Of a stretch of DNA of 64,000 nucleotides, positions 43,331 through 53,235 are shown one piece after another (the first letter of the stretch is position 1; each line of letters opens with the position of its first letter). The translations under genes and the position numbers were made by a program. The stretch spans positions 105,773,001 through 105,837,000 of the forward strand of contig JAEOAD010000001.1 of NCBI GenBank assembly GCA_036365145.1. Reading direction: 5' to 3'. This DNA comes from Orientallactaga sibirica. Its lineage: Eukaryota > Chordata > Mammalia > Rodentia > Dipodidae. Under the pieces are notes generated by a model, which saw only the letters and a list, made by a program, of their open reading frames with translations, searched no databases and was not told the DNA's origin.

Positions 43331-45118
43331 TTTCTCTAGTTGTATCCTAAGGGCAGGAATGGCAGTGTGCCAGCTCTAAGTCTATACTTTGAGAAGAATC
43401 ACTTTTTTATTACTACCTGCCCTTCTTGAGGTGAAGACATTCACCATAAGAAATGTCCCAAGAGGTCACCAGCCCAAGAATGGACCCAAACCATACTCAC
43501 ATCCTGAAGCAGAGTTGCCCAGTCAATGCATGGTTTCACAAGTGAGAAAAGTACATGCTTGTTGATGTGATTGTGATATCATCTGTTACACAGCATTGTT
43601 GTAGCAATAGCTGACCAATACACTTAGTATAGTCGGGACATTGCAAGTTATCTCTCCTTCCATCTTGCCCTGTCTAATGAGCAGGATTTAAAGGCATAGC
43701 AGCCTTTAAAGTGACACAGTGTATTTAAGGAACAGGCTTTATCTAAAAGTGACAAGAGTACTGTGGAAATACAAGAGAGATGTCATACAGCACAAAGTGT
43801 GTAAGGAACGGGAAAGACAGTGACTGAAACATTCATTGAGACTTTGGGGTTGTCATTATGGAGACGGACTGGCTTTGCTTGTCTATTGTCCTATATTTGC
43901 AAAACAAGTCTCCAATTGATTGACCACTTGGGCGAGTTCAAACCTAATTAATGATGGAAGTTCTCCTGGATGATGGCAAGAAGAGGCTTCCCTGGAGTAA
44001 AGCTTTCTTCACTGACTGCTTTTATTTAATCTTCCTCCTGGGTGAACAGCAACACCCTGGGATGTCCTTGCCATTGAATGCCAGGGAACTATTCAGGGAA
44101 GGGGAAGGAGGGACAGTAGATGACCACTCAGGAAGGTATTTGGGCTGGTGGCTCCCTTTAGGAGTTTAGAAAATGCTCCTGGGCATCTTTATACAGGAGT
44201 GGCATGGAGATTGCTTCTAAAACAGGCCTCAGTGTCTCATCAGCTTCCTCCATTGAAGGGTGCTAATCTTTCCCGACTCAGCATCATAACACATGCCTCT
44301 GCACCCCCACCCTGCTTGGCTCCATCCAGCAATGACAGTGATTAACAGTGACAGAAGGCCCACTGCATTGCTGGGTGCATTGTATCAAGATCTGGTCAGC
44401 TAACTCAGTTGGTTAGAGTGTAATGCTGACCAAAGTGACCAAGAAGTTCTGGGGAACCCTTGTCTTTTGTAGAGTGCTTGATGCTCCCATCTGACTAATA
44501 TCCCTATAACAAGAATGGTAAATATATAGCGTTCATGCTGCTACTTTTTTCACTATCTGTTGAAGGCACCAATAATCATTTAACCAAGATATTGAATCTT
44601 ATATTGAATACAGTGTCTTTCTCAGCACAGTGTTCCATGCAGACATTACTAATCAATCAGAAGTAGCATTCTAGAAGAAACCTGCTTCCTTCCCTGTCCA
44701 ACATGATCTCGGTGAGTCTCCCTGGCAGATACTGTGACAGTGTTATCAAATAACCATTTCTAATTTCCTTCCTGTGTCCTCCTGCCATGAGAGATCATGA
44801 ACTGTCAGGTCCTTCCTTGCCTATAACCTTCCCTGAAGTTAAGTGTCGCCTTACTGGCCAGTGGGATGTACTGGGGACACTTTGGGTAGCCTTTCACTTT
44901 GCTGATGGATAGGGCACGTGCAAAAGGCTACTGGCACACCTTGGCTCATCTTGCCTTCAGCACAGGCAATCTTAACAACTGAGCTACGAACAGATTACAG
45001 TGTCACACTCTCTGACACATCCTTTTAAAAGCCTCTTCCTTTTTGTATACGTAAGTAAACAGCCATCAGCCTGATAGCCGAGACACTATTGGTTTGATGT
45101 ATATGCAGCCGAAAGCGC
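43331..45118. other. Unique sequence
   Basis: About 1.8 kb with no recognised repeat other than a tRNA-like scrap near 44,395. No exon chain. Confidence 0.5.
44393..44470 (+). pseudogene. Possible tRNA-Ile-like relic
   Basis: AGCTAACTCAGTTGGTTAGA (44,398 onward) matches the D-arm/A-box of tRNA-Ile(AAU) closely. Downstream, the T-arm GGTTCGAATCC-type B box is not recognisable (TTCTGGGGAACCCTT instead). No CCA tail or cloverleaf can be drawn with confidence, so this is not a working tRNA. Confidence 0.35.
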
Positions 45119-45310
45119 TTTTTAAATTTTATTTATTTATTTATTTATGAGAGATAGAGAAAGAGAGAGAGAGAGAAGAGAATGGACATGCCAGGGCTAG
45201 AAGCATTCGCCACCATGTGCATCTGGTTTATGTGCATTCTGGGGAGTCGAAACTGGGTCCTTAAGCTTTGCAGGCAAGTGCCTTAACCACTAAGCCATCT
45301 TTCCAGCCCC
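45119..45310 (-). mobile_element. DIP-like tRNA SINE
   Basis: TTTTAAATTTTATTTATTTA, GA tract, GCCACCATGTGCATCTGGTT and AAGCCATCTTTCCAGCCCC. Confidence 0.92.
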
Positions 45311-45319
45311 CAAAACATT

Positions 45320-45490
45320 ATTTTTTGTTTGTTTGTTTTGTTTTTGTTTTTTCCAGGTAGGGTCTCACTCCAGCCCAGGCTGACCTGCAATTCACTCTGT
45401 AGTCTCAGGGTGGCCTCAAACTCAACGACTGTCCTCCTACCCCTGATTCCCGAGTGCTGGGATTAAGGCGTGTGCCACCACACCTGGCTC
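45320..45490 (-). mobile_element. B1 SINE
   Basis: TTTGTTTGTTTGTTTTG tail, CCAGGTAGGGTCTCACTCCA ... GTGCCACCACACCTGGC. CCCAAAACATT (left) and CCCAAAAGCATT (right) flank it. Confidence 0.93.
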
Positions 45491-45674
45491 CCAAAAGCAT
45501 TCTTAATAGATAACAAATGTTCCTTTGGGTATATGTGTGTACTGAAATCATTACTACAATAATTGTGATAGGCTAGCAGGGATGTTGTGTAAATTTCATC
45601 ATCTAATAAGTGATACTTTGGAGAAAAAAAATTCACCTGATAACAAATTCACCATTTTAACTATTTTGTGTTCA

Positions 45675-45785
45675 ACATTTTTGGAGACATAAGCTCATCC
45701 AGGAGAGCTTAAGCCCATGATGTAGCTCAGGTTGGCCTTGAACTCACAATCCTCCTGCCTCTGACTCCTGAGGTTTCAGTACATT
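45675..45785 (-). mobile_element. Old B1-like SINE
   Basis: TTTTTGGAGACATAAGCTCA ... GTTGGCCTTGAACTCACAAT ... GCCTCTGACTCCTGAG. Strongly diverged. Confidence 0.5.
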
Positions 45786-46349
45786 CACTGTACTGTACCG
45801 CACAACACTATCATTACCTAGTGTCAGAGCACTTCCATCATCCGAAAACAAACTCCACCCCCATGAAGCACTAGCTCCCCACCCCGGCCTCCTCCTAGCT
45901 TCTGGCAACCACTAATCCTTCTGTCTCTATGGATTTGACTTTTCTTGACCTTGACTGTAAATGGAATCATAGGACATGTGGCCTTCTGTCTGGCTTTTTT
46001 CACATAACATGTTTTCAAGGTATATCCGTGATGTAGCATTAATCATAGCTTTGGTACATTTTATGGCTAAAGAGTCTGTGTGGATCTCCCATACCTGGTG
46101 TATCCATTTGTCCGTGGATGGCCTATTGTGGATAATGCTGCTCAGAGCACTCAGGTACGAGTGTTTGCTAAGCAGATGTTTCCAATGATGACGAGAATAT
46201 ATCTAGGCGTGGAATCGCTGGACCATACGGAAATTCTATTTTTAACTTTTTGGGAACTGCCAAGCTATTTTTCCACAGTGGCTCCAACAATTTACATTTT
46301 CTCACAAGCAATGTGTAAGTCTTCCCATTGCTTTACATCCTCACAAACT

Positions 46350-46516
46350 TTTTTTTTTTTTTTTTTGGCTTTTCAAGGTAGGGTCTCACTCTAGTCCAGA
46401 CTGCCAGGCTGACCTGGAATTAACTACGTGGTCTCAGGGTGGCCTCAAACTCTTGGCCATCCTCCTACCTCTGCCTCCCGAGTGCTGGGATTAAAGGCGT
46501 GCGCCACCACACCCAG
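46350..46516 (-). mobile_element. B1 SINE in the L1
   Basis: T18, GGCTTTTCAAGGTAGGGTCT ... GCGCCACCACACCCAGC, with a 9-base CAGACTGC-type insertion near 46,400. CAAACTTTT and CAACTTTT flank it. Confidence 0.94.
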
Positions 46517-46520
46517 CTCA

Positions 46521-46676
46521 ACTTTTTTTTTTTTTTTTTGAGGCAGGTTCTCATGTAGGCCAGGCTGGCCTTAAACTTGATGTGGACCCAAGACTGGCCT
46601 TACACTCTTGATCCTCCTAATTTAGTCTCCCAAGTGCTAGGAATTGTTGACAGGCGTGAACCAGCACACCTGGCTC
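46521..46676 (-). mobile_element. B1 SINE, diverged, in the L1
   Basis: T16, GAGGCAGGTTCTCATGTAGG ... CGTGAACCAGCACACCTGGC. Older than its neighbour at 46,350. Confidence 0.8.
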
Positions 46677-46979
46677 TAACCAGTTCTTGGTATTTTCATT
46701 TTTATTTGTGTATTTAATGGCATCTGTCCTTGTGGATATAAGCTACCTTCTCATCGAGGTTTGGGCTGGCACCTCATGGGTCTGATTAAGAGGTCTATGG
46801 TTTGAGCTCTTTCCCTAAAGTGACATTTTTGTCATAATAATAAAACTGCCTTTCTCTACTGTTGGATATTAATGCAGTTACTTTAGTGTCTTTGGGTTAC
46901 TGTTTTCTGGGTATCTTTTTCTATGTCTTATTTTCATTAGATCCACAATGAGTCTCTTCAAGACAGTATATATTTCTGC

Positions 46980-47294
46980 CCTGTGTGTGTGCATTGCAAG
47001 TGTGTGTAGGCCAGAGGACTCCCTCCAGGGTTGTTTCTCAGGTACCACCTACCACTTTTGTCAGACCTGGTCTTTCATTGGCATAGAGCACACCAAGTAG
47101 GCCAAACTGACTGGCCATCAAGCCCCAAGGATCCACCTGTGCCTGCCTCTCCATTACTGCGATATCAAGATGGTGCCACCATGCCCAGCTTTTTGTTTGT
47201 TTGTTTGTTTTAAACTTGGGTTCTGGGTTTTGAACTCAGGTCCTCATGCTTACAAGGCAAACACTCCATAGACTAACCTATCTCCCAAACCCCT
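46980..47294 (-). mobile_element. B4-type SINE in the L1
   Basis: TGTGTGTGTGCATTGCAAGT ... CTGACTGGCCATCAAGCCCC ... TTTTGAACTCAGGTCCTCAT ... AACCTATCTCCCAAACCCC: a full reverse B4 layout. Confidence 0.85.
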
Positions 47295-47718
47295 GCCCTG
47301 CCATTTAAATGGAGAGTTGAAACCCTGATGGGGGGGGGGCTTTCTTCTTTCATTTTGCTATTTGTTCTCTGTGTGTTGTTTTAGTTCCTCAATTCAACCA
47401 TTATTGCATATTTTTTTTATGTCAAACAGAACTTTCCTTGAGTCCCATTTTAATTCTCTTGTTTCTTTTACTAAACCTTTTTATCTTATTAGTTGTCTTG
47501 GATATTGTAATTGACCAGCTAGTTAAACAATCTAGCTATAAAAATCTAGTTCGGATTCATACTAAATATACCAACTTCAGTGTAGTGTTCAGGGCCAGTC
47601 TTTGATCCTATATAGCTCTGCTTTCCTTTTGTTAGTATTGTCACAAAGTATATCTTTATACATAGTGTGCCCACCAACAAAGATTTATAATTATTATTTT
47701 AGGCAGTCTTTTAAAAAT

Positions 47719-47875
47719 TTTTATTAATTAATTTGTTTATTTAAGAGAGCGAGAGAATGGGTGGCCCAGGGCCTCCAGGCACTGCAAACAGACTCCAGAC
47801 TCATGCGCCACCTTGTGCATCCAAAGGTCCCAAAGACCGATGTCCTTTGGCAAAGAGTGCCATCTCTCCAGCCCT
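47719..47875 (-). mobile_element. DIP-like SINE in the L1, internally deleted
   Basis: TTATTAATTAATTTGTTTAT, GAGAGCGAGAGAATGG, GCGCCACCTTGTGCATC, then a deletion into the head CATCTCTCCAGCCC. A 23-bp duplication starting ATTTTAGGCAGTC (47,696 and 47,876) flanks it with one mismatch, unusually long but clear. Confidence 0.93.
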
Positions 47876-48844
47876 ATTTTAGGCAGTCCTTTAAAAATCC
47901 TAAGAAAAAGCATCAGTGCTTCGGGGGCCTGCCAAATGGAAAAGGGGAGAGGCAAGACTGTGCCCACTGCAAACTCCTGCTCTAGCCTCCCCCTGTTCTA
48001 TTGCTTGACCTGGGCAGGTGAATCCCCAGCTGGTTTACATCCGGATGTAGTCAAAGGAGACAAACTAACTGAGAAATGGATTACTGACGAGAAGAAATAG
48101 TCCTTATTTGGGCGAAAGGCTGACTTGTGTGACTGTGCCACTGACCACCGGTCTTGCTCCCCCATCCATGCCAGGGAGACCCTCTGAAGGGCGTGGGGGC
48201 GGACTTTCTTGGGTCATATTGGGTCCATTGGACAAAGGCACAGTGTTGCATGCGGGCACCACTGTGTGAGAAGCCCAGACTTGGCATGGGGGCAGAGGGT
48301 GATGAACTCCAGGGCTTACTACAGTTTCCAGGGGAAGAAAGCGAGCTTGAGAAGCTCACCCAGTTCCACGCTGCCCATCACAAGCGGATTCCAACTCTGA
48401 CTGTTGTGGAGGCAATCTGGACATTCAGAGACCAAAGACAAAGACCCTCAGAGTGACTTCCAGAGAGGGTGATGAGCCCACCACCCAGAGGATGAGGATC
48501 CCTCGCTTGGTCAAACATGGTGCTAACTGCAGTGGTCCGAGTGAAGAAGAGGCGGATGGAGGTCTCTCTGGGCCTGGGGGAGGTGGGGAGCAGGGGCACC
48601 TTCCCTGGAGGCTTGTGCGGGGCCCTGTCCCCCATGCACAATGGCGCAATGAAGCGGGCTCCCAGGCTCCCGGCATGTGTGGGACAGCTCTCATCCATCG
48701 GTGGTTTGCCCATGCCATACCCGAACCCGGCTCCTGATGTGCACTTGACTCCCGTTGTACCATCAGCAGTGAACATAAACCCAACACAAACTGGCCATCT
48801 ATAACCCTGAAGCTGTCAAAGAACCCAAGAAGAGGAAATGTGCA

Positions 48845-49158
48845 GCCGGGCATGGTGTCACACGCCTTTAATCCCAGCACTCGGGAGGCAGAGGTAGGAG
48901 GATTGCCATGAGTTCGAGGCCACCCTGAGACTACATAGCTAATTCCAGGTCAGCCTGGACCAGAGTGAGACCCTACCTCAAAAAATAAAAAAGCCGGGTG
49001 TGGTGGCACACACCTTTATTCCCAGCACTGCGGAGGCAGAGTAGGAAGATCGCTGTGAGTTCAAGGCCACCCTGAGACTACATAGTGAATTCCAGGCCAG
49101 CCTGTACTAGAGTGAGACAACTACCTGGAAAAAAAAAAAAAACAAACAAACAAAAAAA
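48845..49158 (+). mobile_element. B1 pair (tandem dimer) in the retrocopy
   Basis: Two full B1 units in the same orientation (48,845-48,992 and 48,993-49,158), each with its own A-rich end. GAAATGTGCA at 48,835-48,844 recurs at 49,159-49,168, outside the pair only, so the pair shares one target duplication. The retrocopy frame reads on across it. Confidence 0.95.
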
Positions 49159-49898
49159 GAAATGTGCAAAAGAGGTTTGGCCAGGCAAGGAGCCCACACC
49201 TTCCTTACTGATTTGATATTTCTGGTCAAGGAGAGGGTGGGACTGGGTGGAAGAGTGACAAGGAGAGCTAATGAACTAAGGAGAAAACTTTCCATGTGTG
49301 CAGTATCGTCTTTCAGAATGTCTCCTGGGGTCCTAACCATGTAATACCGAGATGGGGGTGGTGCTGAGCTGTCCCTTGACAACCTGTCTTCAGAAGCCCT
49401 TCAGTGTACAGGAAGGTTTCAGAGGCCCTTTCCAGCACACTGCCCTGGCTCTCCCAGCCTTCCTATTGCCTCCTTCCTTCTCCCTCTAGGAGCATTTTCA
49501 CATGAAATCTCACACACCAGGTCAAATCCAGAGCTGTAGAGGTGGCAGTAGCCTCGTTAATATTTATTGCATTGCAAGTCTCACATGCCAAAAGGGTTGC
49601 TGTGGATCCCAGTTTGGTTAGCATTCTTCATCTAAGCCAGGATGTAAACTCGAGTGTCAGCGGGGACTGAGGTCCCTTCTGTTAGATGAGACCATTTTGA
49701 TTCACCTTCATCTGTAGGCAGTGCCATAGGCTAGGCACAGACTCCAAGTTAAGTTTCAGTATTGTTTGGACTTAACCTGTTTTTCTCGTCCATCTTGAGC
49801 ACTCCGATTGCCTACTTTCTCACTTAATCCCAGAGTGTGTCCTCATCCTTGAGGCATCACAATTCTTTTGGAGTGTGGGTTATAAAAACAATCTTTAG

Positions 49899-50069
49899 AG
49901 CCAGGCGTGGTGGCGCACGCCTTTAATCCCAGCACTTGGGAGGCAGAGGTAGGAGGATCGCCTTAAGTTCAAGGCCACCCTGAGACTACATAGTTAATTC
50001 CAGGTCAGCCTAGGCCAGAGTGAGACCCTACCTCGAAAAAAAAAAAACAAACAAACAAACAAACAAAAA
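49899..50069 (+). mobile_element. B1 SINE in the retrocopy 3' region
   Basis: AGCCAGGCGTGGTGGCGCAC ... CCCTACCTCG, A12 and an ACAAACAAAC tail. AATCTTTAG at 49,890-49,898 and 50,070-50,078. Close to the family consensus, hence young. Confidence 0.97.
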
Positions 50070-50078
50070 AATCTTTAG

Positions 50079-50236
50079 CTGGGTGTGGTGGCAAATGCCT
50101 TTAATCCCTGCACTCAGGAGGCAGATGTAGCTGTGAATTCATGGCCACCCTGAGACTGCATAGTGAATACCAGGTCAGCCTGGGCTAGAGCAAGACCCTA
50201 CCTTAATAAGTCAAAAATAAATAAATAAATAAAAGC
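50079..50236 (+). mobile_element. B1 SINE, second copy, internally shortened
   Basis: CTGGGTGTGGTGGCAAATGC ... AAGACCCTACCTTAATAAG with an AAATAAATAAATAAA tail. It lacks the GGAGGATCGC block after AGATGTAG. It begins at the very end of the previous copy's target duplication. Confidence 0.93.
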
Positions 50237-50542
50237 AATTTTTTAAAGGATATGACCAGTTAGGGCAGTTGAAAATAAACAGGAAGAGACTATTCTTTGC
50301 AAGGACCTGATGTCTTTTAAGAGGACATGTTTGGCTGTTGTTTGGAGACTCCCTGGCCCTCGGGTGAGAGTTCTCCTTATTCAGAGCTCAAGATTAGACC
50401 TAGCTAGCTCAAGATACAAGGGCAGGAACATTGGAATGAGTATTGTACAGAGATTTGTACATTTGTGTAATAGGCCTTTTCATGCTTTATGTAGCTTTTT
50501 ACCTGTAACATATATTACATTGTAAATTAAATGTAACTTTTT

Positions 50543-50553
50543 AAAAAAAAAAA

Positions 50554-50585
<32 letters not shown>

Positions 50586-50617
50586 AAAGAAAAGAAAAGA
50601 AAAGAAGAAAGAAAGCA
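50543..50617 (+). repeat. Retrocopy A tail grown into (GAAA)n
   Basis: A13, then about eight GAAA and several AAAAG units. Confidence 0.95.
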
Positions 50618-51546
50618 AAAGCAGCAGTTACAATCCAAAAGTATAATGATACCATATCCTATATTGATGTATGTACTTATTTCTAATGTGCTTTATTTCT
50701 GTGTGTGTTTGGAATTATTGCCCAGAAGAAATTTCAGCTCATGTCTCTCTTTAGCTTTCTCTTAGATATGATATAAAAATAACAACTAATTGTCTCCATT
50801 TTTTTTCTTCCAGATGTGTCTTAAATTCCGCTGTTGTTGGATAGTTGGCCAGCTATTGGATTCTTGGTTGGTACTTTAGGTTTCTTCCAGGACTTTGAAT
50901 ATTCTGTCTCATTGCTCTCTGGCCTCCATGGCTTCTGAAGAGAAATCAACTGTTAATCTTATTGAGAAATAACCATATCCTGTGAGGAGCTGCTCCTCTC
51001 TTGCTGCTTTCAAGACGGTCTTTGACGGTCCATTTTGATTATACTGTATAACAGGATGTATCTCTCCAAGTTTGTACTATGTGGAGTTTGTTGAGCTCCC
51101 TGGATGTGGAGATTAATATTTTCATCTCCCCTTAGGTATGTGTTGTTTGTTTGATGGTGTCCCGAGGGTTCTCACATTGTTTATTCTCTTCATTTCTGTT
51201 CTTCTTGTACTCCAGACTGGATTACCTCAATTGCTCAGCTTTCAACTTTGCTGCTTCTTTCTTCTGTCACTCAAATATGTTGTTGAGTGCATCTAGTGGA
51301 GTTTTCATCTTGGTTATTATACTTTTTCACCTGCAAAATTTCTATTTGGCTTTTGTTTATAATTTATATGTCTTTTCTGATATCTTCTGCTTGGTAATTC
51401 ATTATTCTAATGGCTTCCTTCTTATCTTATTATCTCATCTCATCTTAATTTTGTTTCTTTTTTATGTGGTTCCTTTAGATATTTGAACATATTTAAAATA
51501 ATTGATTTCAATTTTTGATCTAGCCAAATGTAAATGCTACAAGATC

Positions 51547-51644
51547 AACACTCAGAAGGCTGAAGCAGAGGATGGCTGCAAGTTGAAGGTCAGCCCATGC
51601 CACATACTTAGTTCAAGTCCAGCATGGACTACATAATGAATCTG

Positions 51645-51645
<1 letters not shown>
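51547..51645 (+). mobile_element. B1/Alu-like fragment
   Basis: ACACTCAGAAGGCTGAAGCA ... CATGGACTACATAATGAATC, then the TA repeat in place of an A tail. Confidence 0.55.

Positions 51646-51648
<3 letters not shown>

Positions 51649-51737
<89 letters not shown>
51649..51737 (+). repeat. Compound (TA)n(GA)n microsatellite
   Basis: About 27 AT units passing into about 17 GA units. Likely highly variable in length. Confidence 0.98.
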
Positions 51738-51740
<3 letters not shown>

Positions 51741-51918
51741 ACACTCAATAAGCAAGTAAATGTTTTATCTAGCAAGTTGGATATGCAGATTTTCACACTA
51801 TTGATGGCTCTTTTGCTTGTGTAAATACAAGATTTGCTCACTTCACCTGCCTCATGGTTTGTTGTTGCAAACTGGACATTTTGAATGTTAGACGGTGGCT
51901 ACTCTAGAAATCAGATTG

Positions 51919-52115
51919 GGGCTGGGGAGACGGCTTAGCAGTTAAGGTGCTTGCCTGTAAGGCCCAAGTACTCAGGTTTGATACCCCAGTACCCATGTAA
52001 GCCAGATACACAAGGTGGCACATGTGCATCTCGAGTTTGTTTGCAGTGGTTAGAGGCCCTGGCACACCCATTCTCTCTCTATCTGGTTCTCTCTCAAATA
52101 AATAAATAAATACAA
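51919..52115 (+). mobile_element. DIP-like tRNA SINE, short variant
   Basis: GGGGCTGGGGAGACGGCTTA ... TCTCAAATAAATAAATAAAT. Inserted in the presumed 5' part of the antisense L1. Confidence 0.94.
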
Positions 52116-52703
52116 ATAAGGTTATACCCCCTAGTTTGCTCTTGTTACTTGCAATGTTTGCCTATATAGTGACTTCTCTGAACAGATTTTGTCAGTTCTG
52201 ATGTCTCTGTCACCCAGAACTAGCAAAATCTCAGTTCTCTTAGCCCAGAGGTTAGCTAGTGAGTGTGCTGAGTTTTCTCAGAATAAAATCAAACAGATGC
52301 CCATGCTCAGCCCTTGAAGCAGAGCTCTGTGCATGTTGGGAGCATGTCTTCAATACTCAGTTGGCAGCTGGTATTGCTGTGCTTTAACTTCCTGCACAGC
52401 ATCAGAAGGTCAGCCAGAGATGAGAGCCTGGATCTTCTTGAGTCTTTCCTGAGCCTGAAACCAGCCCTGGATTGCATGAGGACTTCTGGATTCCCAGGAA
52501 GGTGGTGAGCTTTCAAAAACTCATCTCACTGCCCAGTTTTTCCTCCCATGGACTTTTCCCTCCGATTGTTCACCTCAACCATTGCCAGAGAAGATCTAGA
52601 AGCATAAAGGAAGGCTCTTTGCCCTGTGGTTGGGGTCCTTAGGACAAATGGGAACACTTGGCTGAGTATTCTGGTTCCACACACCAAACTGCTCTGTGAG
52701 AAG

Positions 52704-53235
52704 TCCTCATCTCAGACTGGAGAAAGAGGTCAACTGGTAAAGTGCTCACAGCACAATCCTGGGGACCTGAGTTCAATCTCTGAACCACCAGGAAAATGCC
52801 AGATATGGGGCTGGAGAGATGGCTTAGTGGTTAAGGTGCATGCCTGTGAAGCCTAAGAATACAGGGTCGATTCTCCAGGTCCCACGTAAGCCAGATGCAC
52901 ATGGTGGCACATGCTTCTGGAGTTCGTTTGCAGTGACTAGAGGCCCTGGTGTGCCCATTCTCCCTCTTTCTCTGTGTGTCTGTAATAAATAAATAAATGA
53001 AAATTTAAAAAAGAAAAATGCCAGAAATGGTGTTGCATTCTTGGAATACAGCACTGTGGAGGTGGAGATGGGAGGATCCCTGAAGCTCACTGGCCTAGAC
53101 TAATTAGTGAGCTCCAGACCAAAGAGAGACTCCCATCTCTGCAAAGGTGAATGGCGCCTGAGGTACAACACCTGAGGTTGTCCTCTGGCCTCCACATGCA
53201 CACATATGTATGTCCCTCCACCCCCACATACCGCA
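52704..53235 (+). mobile_element. B4-type SINE split by a DIP-like SINE
   Basis: The head 52,704-52,806 (CTGGAGAAAGAGGTCAACTG, CCTGAGTTCAATCTC) and the rest from about 53,025 (GTTGCATTCTTGGAATACAG ... GGTTGTCCTCTGGCCTCCAC). Confidence 0.82.
52807..53012 (+). mobile_element. DIP-like tRNA SINE inside the B4
   Basis: GGGCTGGAGAGATGGCTTAG ... TGTAATAAATAAATAAATGA. AAAATGCCAGATATGG and AAAATGCCAGAAATGG flank it, a 16-bp duplication with one mismatch. Confidence 0.96.

Larger units (their letters stand above)
47912..50542 (+). pseudogene. Probable processed retrocopy of an unidentified mRNA
   Basis: A non-repetitive mRNA-like stretch interrupts the L1. It ends with ATTAAA (50,526-50,531) twelve bases before an A tail at 50,543-50,555. 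AAGAAAAAGCA (47,901-47,911) and AAGAAAGAAAGCA (about 50,605-50,617) are a probable target duplication. A degraded reading frame is visible: a segment at 48,517-48,800 with HNGAMKRAPRLPACVGQLSS, a one-base shift at about 48,799, then EAVKEPKKRKCAKE, a B1 pair, and WPGKEPTPSLLI before a stop at 49,214-49,216. In-frame stops occur earlier (for example about 48,098 and 48,454). The basic KEPKKRK cluster looks nuclear. I could not name the parent gene. About 1.3 kb of 3' untranslated sequence follows. Confidence 0.65.
45786..52600 (-). mobile_element. Antisense LINE-1 (L1M-like), fragmented, host of nested insertions
   Basis: The pieces appear in reverse L1 order. 45,786-46,345: L1M 3' region (CTGTCTCTATGGATTTGACT, TGGAATCGCTGGACCATACG). 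46,677-46,978: more of the 3' part and ORF2. 47,295-47,718 and 47,876-47,911: spacer between ORF2 and ORF1 (TTGTCACAAAGTATATCTTT). 50,618-51,545: ORF1 (CTCTGGCCTCCATGGCTTCT; CATCTAGTGGAGTTTTCATC). 51,738-51,918 and 52,116 to about 52,600: probable 5' untranslated region (TTGCAAACTGGACATTTTGA). All frames are broken. Insertions are listed separately. The outer 5' limit is approximate. Confidence 0.8.

Noticed and set aside
47682..47712. A TTATTATTTTAG|GCAG splice-acceptor look-alike before the retrocopy
   Set aside because: The same text continues the L1 spacer and is duplicated by a SINE insertion, so it is not an exon boundary.
48378..48880. Minus-strand frames of 132 and 151 codons at the retrocopy
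   Set aside because: They are shadows opposite the degraded plus-strand frame. The 151-codon one begins in a B1.
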